Shown here in pieces: positions 15,153-22,034 of a DNA stretch of 43,068 nucleotides. The DNA is taken from assembly GCA_964653715.1 (NCBI GenBank), contig CAZZGX010000019.1, positions 1-43,068 of the forward strand, given 5' to 3'. A model generated the notes under the pieces. The model made no database searches, was not told the DNA's origin, and was given only the letters and a program-made list of their open reading frames with translations. How positions within the stretch are numbered: position 1 is the first letter of the stretch; every line of letters begins with the position of its first letter. The DNA comes from CAZZGX01 sp964653715. Its GTDB lineage: Bacteria; Patescibacteriota; Minisyncoccia; Ryanbacterales; GWA2-47-10b. The position numbers were made by a program, and so were the translations under genes.

Positions 15153-16409
15153 ATGCGCCGGCTCATCCCACAAATGCTCGTTTCTTTGTATCACTTTTCG
15201 CTCGCATTTTTGGGCGCCCTTTGGTATGGATTTCCATCTCGAAAACTCGTTGTCATTGGTGTAACGGGTACCAACGGCAAGTCAACCGTTGTGGATTTAA
15301 CGCATCGGATTTTTGTAGCCGCAGGTCGTCGCACAGCGTCCGCCTCGTCTCTTCGGTTTATCATTGATGACAGGGAATGGAAAAACGAGCTCAAGATGAC
15401 TATGCCGGGGCGCTTTTTTTTGCAGAAGTTTTTATATGATGCCTTACGCAAAAGATGCGACACGGTCATCCTTGAGGTAACCTCGGAGGGAGTTCGCCAA
15501 TCGCGCCATCGGTTTATCACGTTTGACGCGGCCGTACTCACAAATGTAACTCCCGAACACATTGAATCGCACGGGAGCTTTGAGAAATATCGCGCGTCTA
15601 AATTACAGTTTTTTTCCTCAGCGAAAAAAACCAAAACGCTCGTGATAAACGGCGATGATCCCTCCGCAGATCTTTTTCTTGCGGCAGGTGGTAGCGGGGA
15701 AGCGTGGATCTACGGACTTCATCCCGAACCTCGCCTTGGCGCAAAACTTGTAAAACCAGACGCCTATACTGTTGGCGAAGAAGGCATTACTTTCACATAC
15801 GAAAACACTCGTTTCGAATTGAAATTGCGGGGAGAATTTAATCTTTCGAACGCCCTTGCGACGCTTGCGCTCGCCCGTTCGCAAGGAATTCTGATAGAGG
15901 CGATACAGCAAGGGCTTAGGGGCGCGGAGAGTATCCCCGGGAGGCTCGAGATAGTTGCGCGCTCCCCACATTTTGTCGTCGTGGATTACGCTCACACGCC
16001 CGACGCGCTTGAGAAGGTGTACAAAACGCTCAAAAAAGACACAGCGCGTCTTATTTGTGTGTTTGGTTCGGCCGGCGGCGGGCGAGATAAATGGAAACGG
16101 GCTGAAATGGGTAAAATTGCTGACCGTTCTTGTGACGAAATTATTCTAACTGATGAAGACCCATACGATGAAGATCCGAAAACGATCATCGAAGATATTA
16201 AAAAAGGTATTTTGGAGAAAAGGCCGGACGTTTTTCTTGACCGAAAAGAAGCGATTGGCAGGGCACTTACGAAAGCCACGGATGGGGATACCGTCGTCAT
16301 TACCGGAAAAGGGGCCGAACCATGGATGATGGTTCGGGGCGGTAAAAGAATTCCGTGGGACGATCGTAAGATTGTCCGCCAGGCGCTCGGGATAGACAAA
16401 GAAAGATAA
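15153..16409 (+). CDS. MurE-like Mur ligase lacking the N-terminal substrate domain
   Basis: Mur ligases add amino acids to UDP-MurNAc peptides with ATP. The 418-aa product has the P-loop GVTGTNGKST (36-45), the central-domain ILEVTSEG and NVTPEHIESHGS (metal and carbamyl-Lys region), VVDYAHTPDALE, GSAGGGRDKWKRAEM and ITGKGAEPW, which place it with MurE. It is about 70-80 residues shorter than MurE: the UDP-binding first domain is replaced by a hydrophobic stretch (about residues 7-27, LVSLYHFSLAFLGALW) that could touch the membrane. At the site that reads DNPR in DAP-adding enzymes it has DEDPYDED, so the amino acid added cannot be predicted. It is cotranscribed with ruvA. Confidence 0.87.
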   Translation: MRRLIPQMLVSLYHFSLAFLGALWYGFPSRKLVVIGVTGTNGKSTVVDLTHRIFVAAGRRTASASSLRFIIDDREWKNELKMTMPGRFFLQKFLYDALRKRCDTVILEVTSEGVRQSRHRFITFDAAVLTNVTPEHIESHGSFEKYRASKLQFFSSAKKTKTLVINGDDPSADLFLAAGGSGEAWIYGLHPEPRLGAKLVKPDAYTVGEEGITFTYENTRFELKLRGEFNLSNALATLALARSQGILIEAIQQGLRGAESIPGRLEIVARSPHFVVVDYAHTPDALEKVYKTLKKDTARLICVFGSAGGGRDKWKRAEMGKIADRSCDEIILTDEDPYDEDPKTIIEDIKKGILEKRPDVFLDRKEAIGRALTKATDGDTVVITGKGAEPWMMVRGGKRIPWDDRKIVRQALGIDKER

Positions 16410-16427
16410 AGGGCATAGTGTGGAGAT

Positions 16428-17210
16428 ATGGATATGGAAACAAAAAATATGAAACTTTCTTTGGAGCCGAATCCTCAGGGTTTTTTGCGCTTGCTCGTAT
16501 CTTTGGTATTTGTCTCTCTTTTTATATTTCTCGGCACACGGACCTATCGGGAATTTCGCGAGGCAAAAAGTTTGTTTCCGCAAAGTGTTGTTCAGGTCTC
16601 AGCTGAAGGAAAGATAAAAGCAAAGCCCGACATTGGGCAGGTCTCACTCGCAATCCAACGCGAGGCAAAGACCGTGGCGGAAGCTCAAAAAAACGCGACG
16701 GATGCCGCTAACAAAGTTTTCGATTTTATCAAATCAAAAGGTGTTGAAGAAAAAGATATTGTTACCGATTACTCAATCTATCCGCAATACGATTACATTG
16801 AAAAGCGCGGCCAAGTACTTCGCGGGTATCAAGTGCGCCAAAGCCTCACGGTTAAATTTAGAAATCTTGACGTAATTGGCGACGTACTTGGTGGAGTAAC
16901 CGAGAGGGGCGTTAATGAAATTGGAAATTTGAACTTTACAACAGAGGATCCCGAAAAATTACGTACCGCGGCGCGCGCGAAAGCCATTGATGCGGCAAAA
17001 CAAAAAGCGGTGTTACTCGAAAAAGAACTCGGAGTACGCTTTGGCAGGATCGTTAGTTTCAACGAATCTTCAGGCGGCGTACCACCGATCTACTATAGTA
17101 AAACTGACCGGATTGGCCTTGGCGCAGCAGCAGAGAGCGCGGCACCTCCTATCCCAACAGGCGAAAACGAGATCACGGTAAGCGTGACGCTCGTTTATGA
17201 GATCCGCTAG
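16428..17210 (+). CDS. SIMPL-domain (DUF541) membrane-anchored protein
   Basis: A 260-aa protein with one N-terminal membrane helix (about 21-38, LRLLVSLVFVSLFIFLG) and an extracytoplasmic SIMPL domain: VSAEGKIKAKPDIGQVSLAIQ, then IVTDYSIYPQYDY, GYQVRQSLTVKFRN and the closing VSVTLVYEI strand. SIMPL proteins (such as BP26) often form oligomeric channels or stress-related periplasmic assemblies; no enzymatic role is established. It follows the Mur ligase by 18 nt and converges on the lamin-tail gene. Confidence 0.88.
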   Translation: MDMETKNMKLSLEPNPQGFLRLLVSLVFVSLFIFLGTRTYREFREAKSLFPQSVVQVSAEGKIKAKPDIGQVSLAIQREAKTVAEAQKNATDAANKVFDFIKSKGVEEKDIVTDYSIYPQYDYIEKRGQVLRGYQVRQSLTVKFRNLDVIGDVLGGVTERGVNEIGNLNFTTEDPEKLRTAARAKAIDAAKQKAVLLEKELGVRFGRIVSFNESSGGVPPIYYSKTDRIGLGAAAESAAPPIPTGENEITVSVTLVYEIR

Positions 17211-17265
17211 ACCGAAGGTTTTTTATTGTGGCACTTGGTGTTGCTCTTTACAAAGTACGCGAGCG

Positions 17266-18138
17266 CTATTGATAGGTATACGTGGCCACCGCGTTGCCGC
17301 TCTCGTCTCGCAAGATTATCGAGTCTCGGACGTCCGACCAGATTTGTGTTGGTCGGTTGAGATAGATCCACCATTCCTTCGAATAAAAATCCTGATCGTA
17401 GCGATGATTTTGGAGACAGCCATTGTAGTTTACCGTTTTGGCAATATAGTCTCGGCACTCATTATCAAGATTGAGCGGCAAGTTGCGCGGTATGATGCAC
17501 GAGGAAAGAGAACGAAAATATTGGTAGCACGTGTCCGAAAACGAGTCTTGCCCGGGTTCACGATTTGGCGCGGGGCACGATCCCGAAAGCGGCGGCGTAA
17601 AAGAGTGAAATTGCCTGAAATATCCAGTACACCTGTTCGCGCGAAAACTGATACCAAGCGGACTTTGCCCAGTGACAATATGCAGAACCGTTCCTTTTTG
17701 GAGCAGAATGGAATCGATGTTTTGCGTATCTGAAACGCCAGGAAGATTGGTAGCGCGGCCAAGCCGGTAATCCTCGCCGCGGCTGTTTGAAATTGTCCAA
17801 TCCGAAACATTGACCGGATTTTGAGCCGAGGAGCTGTATGAGATGTCGACGTATTCTTTGTTTGGCTCTCGCGTGCGCGCCGTACCTTGAGAAATCGTCA
17901 AAAATTTTGAAAGCGGCTGGGGTTGGGTGGGTGGCGGAGGGGAAGGAGAAGTTTTTGGCGCGGGTCCGTCGCTACCCGGGAGGCTAAAGAAGGATGTTCG
18001 TTCTTTTACGACCCCAAACTCCGCGTTGGGGTTGGGTGGATTTGCGAGCGGCCCCTGCCGCACACTGCCCGAAGAAAAACTCGCCACCGCCACAACAATT
18101 ATGACGAGAGCCGCAAGCATCAGAGTTGCCCGGTCCAT
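17266..18138 (-). CDS. Membrane-anchored protein with a lamin-tail-like domain
   Basis: A 290-aa protein with an N-terminal signal anchor (about residues 4-22), a Pro/Ser/Thr-rich linker (residues 60-78, SPSPPPPTQPQP), then a beta domain resembling the lamin-tail/LTD Ig fold: EYVDISYSSSAQNPVNVSDWTI, LLQKGTVLHIVTG and a final WIYLNRP...DSIILRDESGNAVATYTY. A loop of about 75 residues with six cysteines interrupts the domain, consistent with three disulphides outside the cell. LTD domains occur in secreted bacterial nucleases and surface proteins; the function here is unknown. It is divergent from the exonuclease gene at 18180. Confidence 0.7.
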   Translation of the reverse strand: MDRATLMLAALVIIVVAVASFSSGSVRQGPLANPPNPNAEFGVVKERTSFFSLPGSDGPAPKTSPSPPPPTQPQPLSKFLTISQGTARTREPNKEYVDISYSSSAQNPVNVSDWTISNSRGEDYRLGRATNLPGVSDTQNIDSILLQKGTVLHIVTGQSPLGISFRANRCTGYFRQFHSFTPPLSGSCPAPNREPGQDSFSDTCYQYFRSLSSCIIPRNLPLNLDNECRDYIAKTVNYNGCLQNHRYDQDFYSKEWWIYLNRPTQIWSDVRDSIILRDESGNAVATYTYQ

Positions 18139-18179
18139 ACTAGTACTTTAGCAAAAAATATGGTACAAATATATCGAGT

Positions 18180-18971
18180 ATGAGAGAAATTGTGCTTGAT
18201 TTGGAGACGGAAAAGGAATTTCGGGAGGTGGGGGGCAAGGAAAATATGCATCTTCTGGGCGTTTCCGTTGTCGGGGTGTACCGATACGACAAAGACCTTT
18301 TTTATGCTTATGAGAAGGACGAATTTACAGCACTTGAATCCATACTCGAAGCGTGCGAGCTTCTCATCGGCTTCAATATCAATCATTTTGATCTGCCGGT
18401 GCTTCAGCCGCACGTAACACTCCGTCTTGAACGAGTTCCGGTTCTTGATCTAATGTCAGACATCGAGAAATTTTTGGGATTCCGCGTCTCACTCGACAAT
18501 TTATCCCGTGCCACAATCAACGCCTCAAAATCAGGTATTGGGCTTGAAGCTCTCTCATGGTGGCGCGCGGGCGAAAAGCAAAAAGTTAAGGAGTACTGCT
18601 TGCAGGATGTGAGGCTCACGCGGGATCTCTATGAGTTCGGCAAGCGCGAGGGTTTTATCTTTGGCGACACGCGTGACCGCGGACGCGTTAAAATTCCGGT
18701 CACATGGGGCTCGACTCTCTTTTCTCCAAAAAAAATCCTTGGGGACGGGCTCGAAAAGCGCCGCGCGGTCGAGATTGAATACGCGGCCGATCCAAAGTTT
18801 CCACCAGAACGCCGCCTTGTGGAAGTTCATAAAATCGCAGGCGATACGTTTCTCGCGTTTTGCCATCTCCGCCAAGCGCCACGCACGTTTCAAATAGATC
18901 GCGTTATGCGCGCGACACTTACCAACGAAACCTATCAACTACACCAAGATGTCCAACGAAGTCTTATTTAA
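18180..18971 (+). CDS. DEDDy 3'-5' exonuclease fused to a WYL-like domain
   Basis: A 263-aa cytoplasmic protein. Residues 1-155 form an RNase H-fold exonuclease: D7/E9 in LDLETE (Exo I), D71 in NINHFD (Exo II), and Y139/D143 in YCLQD (Exo III, the YxxxD form), so all catalytic residues are present. Residues about 190-250 look like a WYL domain (KRRAVEIEYAA, then LAFCHLRQAPRTFQIDRV), a ligand-binding module usually found in transcription regulators and defence proteins. The nuclease could therefore be switched by a bound nucleotide or nucleic acid; this is inference. Its end overlaps the YkuK-type gene by 23 nt, suggesting joint action. Confidence 0.8.
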   Translation: MREIVLDLETEKEFREVGGKENMHLLGVSVVGVYRYDKDLFYAYEKDEFTALESILEACELLIGFNINHFDLPVLQPHVTLRLERVPVLDLMSDIEKFLGFRVSLDNLSRATINASKSGIGLEALSWWRAGEKQKVKEYCLQDVRLTRDLYEFGKREGFIFGDTRDRGRVKIPVTWGSTLFSPKKILGDGLEKRRAVEIEYAADPKFPPERRLVEVHKIAGDTFLAFCHLRQAPRTFQIDRVMRATLTNETYQLHQDVQRSLI

Positions 18972-19464
18972 AAAAATATTTCATAAACTTTCGGGCGAAC
19001 TCTTGTCACTCCCGGAAGTGATGGAGGAGATTAAGACCTATATTTTGGCGCACCCAAAAGCGTCCTACGAGATCGTGATTGGGAGCGACTCGCAAGCGCT
19101 CCTTGAAGGGGAGACGGCGTTTGTGGCGGCAGTCGTCGTGCGCCGTGTTGGCAACGGCGGGATTCATTTTTGGACTCGGCATCAGCAAAAGTTTTTTAAT
19201 TTTCAGGATCGGATTTGGAAAGAGGCGATGCTCTCGATCACGCTCGCGCAGGAGTTCCGCAGTCTCATGAGAGATATTCTTGGTGATGAGATGTTTTGGG
19301 ACGGCCGCGTCGAGTTTCGCTGTATTCATCTTGATGTGGGTGAAAATGGTCCTACTCGAGACTTTATCGACGGACTTTCGGGCATGGTCAAAGGATACGG
19401 CTTTGTCCCGGTCATCAAGCCCTATTCCTACGGCGCGTTTGTCGTTGCCAACAAGCACACGTAA
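18949..19464 (+). CDS. YkuK-family (DUF458) ribonuclease H-like protein
   Basis: A 171-aa protein of the YkuK family, predicted to have an RNase H fold. Family hallmarks: YEIVIGSDSQ (first acidic residue), HFWTRHQQKF, RCIHLDVGENGPTRDFIDGLSGMV and the C-terminal VIKPYSYGAFVVANKHT. Its biochemical function is not settled. The start lies inside the preceding exonuclease-WYL gene, so translation is coupled; two nuclease-fold proteins made together suggest a shared RNA or DNA processing task. Confidence 0.87.
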   Translation: MSNEVLFKKIFHKLSGELLSLPEVMEEIKTYILAHPKASYEIVIGSDSQALLEGETAFVAAVVVRRVGNGGIHFWTRHQQKFFNFQDRIWKEAMLSITLAQEFRSLMRDILGDEMFWDGRVEFRCIHLDVGENGPTRDFIDGLSGMVKGYGFVPVIKPYSYGAFVVANKHT

Positions 19465-19491
19465 AAATTGTTCACAGAGCTCACAATTTTT
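19463..19491 (+). terminator. Possible terminator after the YkuK-type gene
   Basis: AAAAATTGT at 19463-19471 and ACAATTTTT at 19483-19491 form a 9-bp AU-rich stem right at the stop codon, ending in five T residues. Confidence 0.5.
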
Positions 19492-19567
19492 GAGTCTTGA
19501 GTAACGAGTATTTTGTAATGAGAGCTTTCTATGCGTGCGAGTGTTGGTGAACAATTTTTCCCAAAGT

Positions 19568-19591
19568 ACTAATTACTCGCACTAATTACTC
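19568..19591. repeat. Short tandem ACTAATTACTC repeat before the four-helix-bundle gene
   Basis: ACTAATTACTC occurs at 19568-19578 and 19581-19591, with looser inverted variants (GAGTAACGAGT) about 80 nt earlier. No gene is visible in 19465-19611. Confidence 0.6.
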
Positions 19592-19611
19592 ACTTCAGGT
19601 GCTAGGAAAAC

Positions 19612-19836
19612 GTGTTCGATTTTGAAAAACTCGACGTTTATTCGAAGGCAAAAATACTTAATAGAGAGGTTATTGGGTTCCTGCGCGATACAAAAGCAAT
19701 TGATTCGTATATTCGCGATCAGCTCAAGCGCGCATCTATTAGTAGCGTCATAAATATCGCCGAAGGTAGCGGGAAGTTTTCTAAGGCTGATAAGCGAAAA
19801 TTTTATACACATACAAAACTGGTCATGTCCTCGTAG
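19612..19836 (+). pseudogene. Truncated four-helix-bundle (S23/IVS-type) protein gene
   Basis: A GTG-started 74-codon frame with AGGAAAA just upstream. The product has the family start (FEKLDVYSKAKILNREVIGFL) and the conserved ASISSVINIAEGSGKFSKADKRKFY segment of the four-helix-bundle family first known from intervening sequences in 23S rRNA. The family is about 115-125 aa; here the last two helices are missing. The frame passes into the tRNA-Arg gene, whose bases supply the stop (TAG at 19834-19836). It is therefore most likely a broken remnant of a small mobile gene cut off at the tRNA. Confidence 0.75.
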
Positions 19837-19898
19837 TTCAACGGATAGAACGCTGGCCTCCGAAGCCGGTAATGGCAGTTCGAATCTGCCCGAGGACA
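19827..19898 (+). tRNA. tRNA-Arg (anticodon CCG)
   Basis: Acceptor GTCCTCG pairs with CGAGGAC; the anticodon stem is CTGGC/GCCGG with loop CTCCGAA (anticodon CCG), and the T arm is GGCAG-TTCGAAT-CTGCC. Discriminator A; CCA is not encoded. Confidence 0.95.
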
Positions 19899-19942
19899 CT
19901 ATCAAAATATTTAGAAAAAATATTTCTCGAGAGCCCCGGCTC

Positions 19943-19971
19943 TTGACAAACGAAAAATTTTCATCTATCCT
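19943..19971 (+). promoter_or_regulatory. Consensus promoter of the small membrane protein
   Basis: TTGACA (19943-19948), 17-bp spacer, TATCCT (19966-19971). An AGAGCC/GGCTCT inverted repeat (19930-19943) touches the -35 and could be an operator. A GGGAGG Shine-Dalgarno follows at 20001-20006. Confidence 0.8.
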
Positions 19972-20012
19972 TTGATTAGAATAGTCTTTTTACGAGGGCA
20001 GGGAGGTGTCGG

Positions 20013-20411
20013 ATGACATATTTTGAGATTTATCTCTTGAGTAGTCTAGCGATTGGTATGTTCTTTCTTGTGGGTCCTGTCGTTGGAAAATTGAGGGATC
20101 GTGTGCATGGGCGGCAGGCAAAAAAGGCTTTCAAAAAAGTTTTCGATGGTCTTGAGCCTTTCTACAACGAAGAAGATATCGATAAAAAAGAAAAAATTCT
20201 CCGCAAACTCTCAATTCTTGAGCGCCTAAGCGCAATTGCGCTTAGAAAGTACCAGGATTTTTTGAGAAGCCGCAAAACTAGTTTTGTTGAGGAGGTTTCT
20301 TTTGATGCCGCTCTCCATGAGCTTGAGAAAAAGTATCATGATACTACCGCCTTGACTCACAGGGCTCGTAAGCTCGCTTATCAATACGGATATCTTGGCG
20401 AACAGACTTAG
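20013..20411 (+). CDS. Small membrane-anchored hypothetical protein
   Basis: 132 aa: one N-terminal membrane helix (about residues 5-23, IYLLSSLAIGMFFLVGPVV) followed by a charged helical cytoplasmic or surface domain rich in Lys and Glu (EEDIDKKEKILRKLSILERLSAIALRKYQ). No family is recognised. It is monocistronic, with consensus promoter, strong GGGAGG ribosome binding site 6 nt before the ATG, and its own terminator, the same expression style as the secreted protein at 6958 and the RlpA-like gene at 41921. Confidence 0.75.
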   Translation: MTYFEIYLLSSLAIGMFFLVGPVVGKLRDRVHGRQAKKAFKKVFDGLEPFYNEEDIDKKEKILRKLSILERLSAIALRKYQDFLRSRKTSFVEEVSFDAALHELEKKYHDTTALTHRARKLAYQYGYLGEQT

Positions 20412-20440
20412 CGCTCCCTCATCAATTCCTATTCACGCTA

Positions 20441-20467
20441 ACCCCGCACCACGGGGTTTTATTTTTT
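20441..20467 (+). terminator. Intrinsic terminator
   Basis: ACCCCG / CGGGGT with a CACCA loop, then TTTATTTTTT. It closes the small membrane protein transcript. Confidence 0.9.
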
Positions 20468-20494
20468 CCGCGATCGAGTACAATTAAGTCCCAA

Positions 20495-20566
20495 GGGCGG
20501 TTAGCTCAGCGGCAGAGCATTCGCTTTACACGCGAAGGGTCGTAGGTTCAAATCCTACACCGCCCA
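20495..20566 (+). tRNA. tRNA-Val (anticodon TAC)
   Basis: Acceptor GGGCGGT/ACCGCCC; anticodon loop TTTACAC (anticodon TAC); T arm GTAGG-TTCAAAT-CCTAC. Discriminator A, no encoded CCA. A TACAAT -10 box ends 10 nt upstream. Confidence 0.95.
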
Positions 20567-20592
20567 TACTTTTTTCTTTACGCTTTTTTTGC

Positions 20593-20652
20593 TATACTCA
20601 CTTTTATTTGCCGCGGTAGCTCAGTGGTAGACCTGCCCGCCGCTTCTAAATT
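20593..20652 (+). pseudogene. 5'-half tRNA remnant with its own -10 box
   Basis: TATACT at 20593-20598 lies 11 nt before GCCGCGGTAGCTCAGTGG (20610 onwards), a typical tRNA 5' acceptor and D arm ending at 20631. It is followed by unrelated sequence (to 20652) rather than an anticodon arm, and then tRNA-Phe starts. No matching 3' half exists, so it cannot fold as a tRNA. Confidence 0.75.
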
Positions 20653-20724
20653 GCCGGAGTAGCTCAGTGGTAGAGCGCTTGCCTGAAGAGCAAGGCGTCG
20701 CCAGTTCGATTCTGGCCTCCGGCA
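20653..20724 (+). tRNA. tRNA-Phe (anticodon GAA)
   Basis: Acceptor GCCGGAG/CTCCGGC; anticodon stem CTTGC/GCAAG with loop CTGAAGA (anticodon GAA); T arm GCCAG-TTCGATT-CTGGC. Discriminator A, no encoded CCA. Probably transcribed from the promoter of the half-tRNA just upstream. Confidence 0.94.
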
Positions 20725-20730
20725 CAAAAC

Positions 20731-20760
20731 AAAAATCCCCCGCCACGGCGGGGGATTTTT
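20731..20760. terminator. Bidirectional terminator between tRNA-Phe and hsp20
   Basis: AAAAATCCCCCGCC and GGCGGGGGATTTTT form a perfect 14-bp stem with a tiny loop and T-runs on both strands, serving the tRNA (plus) and hsp20 (minus). Confidence 0.93.
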
Positions 20761-20764
20761 GGTC

Positions 20765-21277
20765 TTACTCGTTTTTTACGCGCAAGCGTTCAGTTCGGTT
20801 TTTGTCGAGCTTGGGAAGGCGAACTGTCAGAAGCCCTTGTTTAAGTGAAGCCTCCGCGCCGTCTACGTCTACCTCTTGTGGGAGCGTAATCGCTCGTGAA
20901 AATGTTCCCCAGTAGAGTTCCTGAAAAAAATAATTGTCGCGGTCGATTTGGCGTGATTGTTCTCGCTTGCCGCGAAGCGTCACCATGTCACGTGTTATCT
21001 GCACGTCCAGATCATCCGGCCGCACGCCCGCCACGGTAGACTGAATGATGATCTCGTTCTCAGTTTGAAAGACGTCAATCGTAAGCTGACCCTCTTCTTC
21101 GGCTGCCGCCGTCCAGTCTCCCTCATCTTTGACGGGAGCGCGCTTGGGAGGCCGGGTTTTTATTTGCGAAACCGCAAAACGCGCCCGCGGCGTTTCCTCT
21201 TCCTCTTCTTCATAATACTCCTCAGCCGGGACTGATCCGGTGAGGCGTTCGAAAAATGATCGTCGATCTTTAGGCAT
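20765..21277 (-). CDS. Small heat-shock protein, Hsp20/alpha-crystallin family
   Basis: ATP-independent holdase chaperone of 170 aa. The alpha-crystallin domain spans about residues 65-160: GQLTIDVFQTENEIIIQSTVAGVRPDDLDV, VTLRGKRE, FFQELYWGTFSRAITLP and EASLKQGLLTVRLPK, which are the family strands including the GxLTVxLPK motif. The N-terminal arm has a Glu run (EEYYEEEEEE). The ATG at 21275-21277 overlaps the last codons of the prsW-type gene; an in-frame ATG at 21310 would add 11 residues. Pairing with a membrane protease suggests envelope or protein-quality stress. Confidence 0.92.
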   Translation of the reverse strand: MPKDRRSFFERLTGSVPAEEYYEEEEEETPRARFAVSQIKTRPPKRAPVKDEGDWTAAAEEEGQLTIDVFQTENEIIIQSTVAGVRPDDLDVQITRDMVTLRGKREQSRQIDRDNYFFQELYWGTFSRAITLPQEVDVDGAEASLKQGLLTVRLPKLDKNRTERLRVKNE

Positions 21278-22034
21278 GGGTGTAAAATAATTTATGTTTA
21301 ATTCGCTCAAACCCGAAGAGAAGAAATATTCCGATGATCGAGAGAAAGATGAGCGCAGTCTCGGCCTTCGACCCCGTTGATAATAGTATAAGAAGATTGA
21401 AAGTAGTGTGCAAGAGAGTGGCGAAGAAAAGACCGAAAAAGAGCGCTATTTCTTTGCGAAGGCGCGTTTTAAAGAAAGATCCAGCTATAAAATAGCCTAA
21501 AACTCCAGAAGTAAGTGCGTGAAGTGGGGTCGCACCGATGAAACGGAGGTTGGAAATCTGAAACCCGGGCGAGAATCCTTGCCGAAACGGCTCGATGAGG
21601 TACAGTGCGTTTTCCACAGCCGCGAAACCAAGGGCGGCGGTAATGAGGTAGATCATGGCGTCCGCCGGCTCATTGTAGTCTCTACGCCAAAAAATAAGGG
21701 CGTGAACGAGATAGTATTTAGAAAATTCTTCCGCGAGCGCGTATCCCCAGAGAAGCAAAAGGCTCCAGATGGGATCAAGAGGCGTTTGAAACAGTGGGAA
21801 AACCCTGTCGTCGCATAAATGCCGGGGCTCGATGCCGATTAAACTCCCAAATCCTCGGCACCATCCCCATGAGAGAGCGAACGCGATCGGGATCGAAAAC
21901 ATTCCCGAGAGAAACGCGGTTACCAAGAGTCGATTTGGTTCCGGATTTTCGTCCTCTTTCAGCCAGAAAAAAAGCCAAACAAAGGCCGGGATGAATCCAC
22001 CCGCGAATATAAAAAAAATTGTTTCCCAGTTCAT
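21270..22034 (-). CDS. PrsW-family intramembrane metalloprotease
   Basis: A 254-aa polytopic membrane protein. It has the family motifs EExxK (E102, E103, K106 in AEEFSK), FxxxEN (E141/N142 in GFAAVENALY), H172 in PLHALTSGVLGY and H209 in LHTTFNLL, all in or beside predicted membrane segments. PrsW of Bacillus cleaves an anti-sigma factor at site 1; no sigma or anti-sigma gene is near here, so the substrate is unknown. Start and stop overlap both neighbours (valS upstream by 4 nt, hsp20 downstream by 8 nt), so tsaD-valS-prsW-hsp20 is one operon. Confidence 0.9.
   Translation of the reverse strand: MNWETIFFIFAGGFIPAFVWLFFWLKEDENPEPNRLLVTAFLSGMFSIPIAFALSWGWCRGFGSLIGIEPRHLCDDRVFPLFQTPLDPIWSLLLLWGYALAEEFSKYYLVHALIFWRRDYNEPADAMIYLITAALGFAAVENALYLIEPFRQGFSPGFQISNLRFIGATPLHALTSGVLGYFIAGSFFKTRLRKEIALFFGLFFATLLHTTFNLLILLSTGSKAETALIFLSIIGIFLLFGFERIKHKLFYTHA

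Noticed and set aside
21278..21310. Longer N-terminus for the Hsp20 protein (11 residues)
   Set aside because: Possible, but ATG at 21277 gives the usual start (MPKDRRSFFERL) and an overlap typical of this operon.
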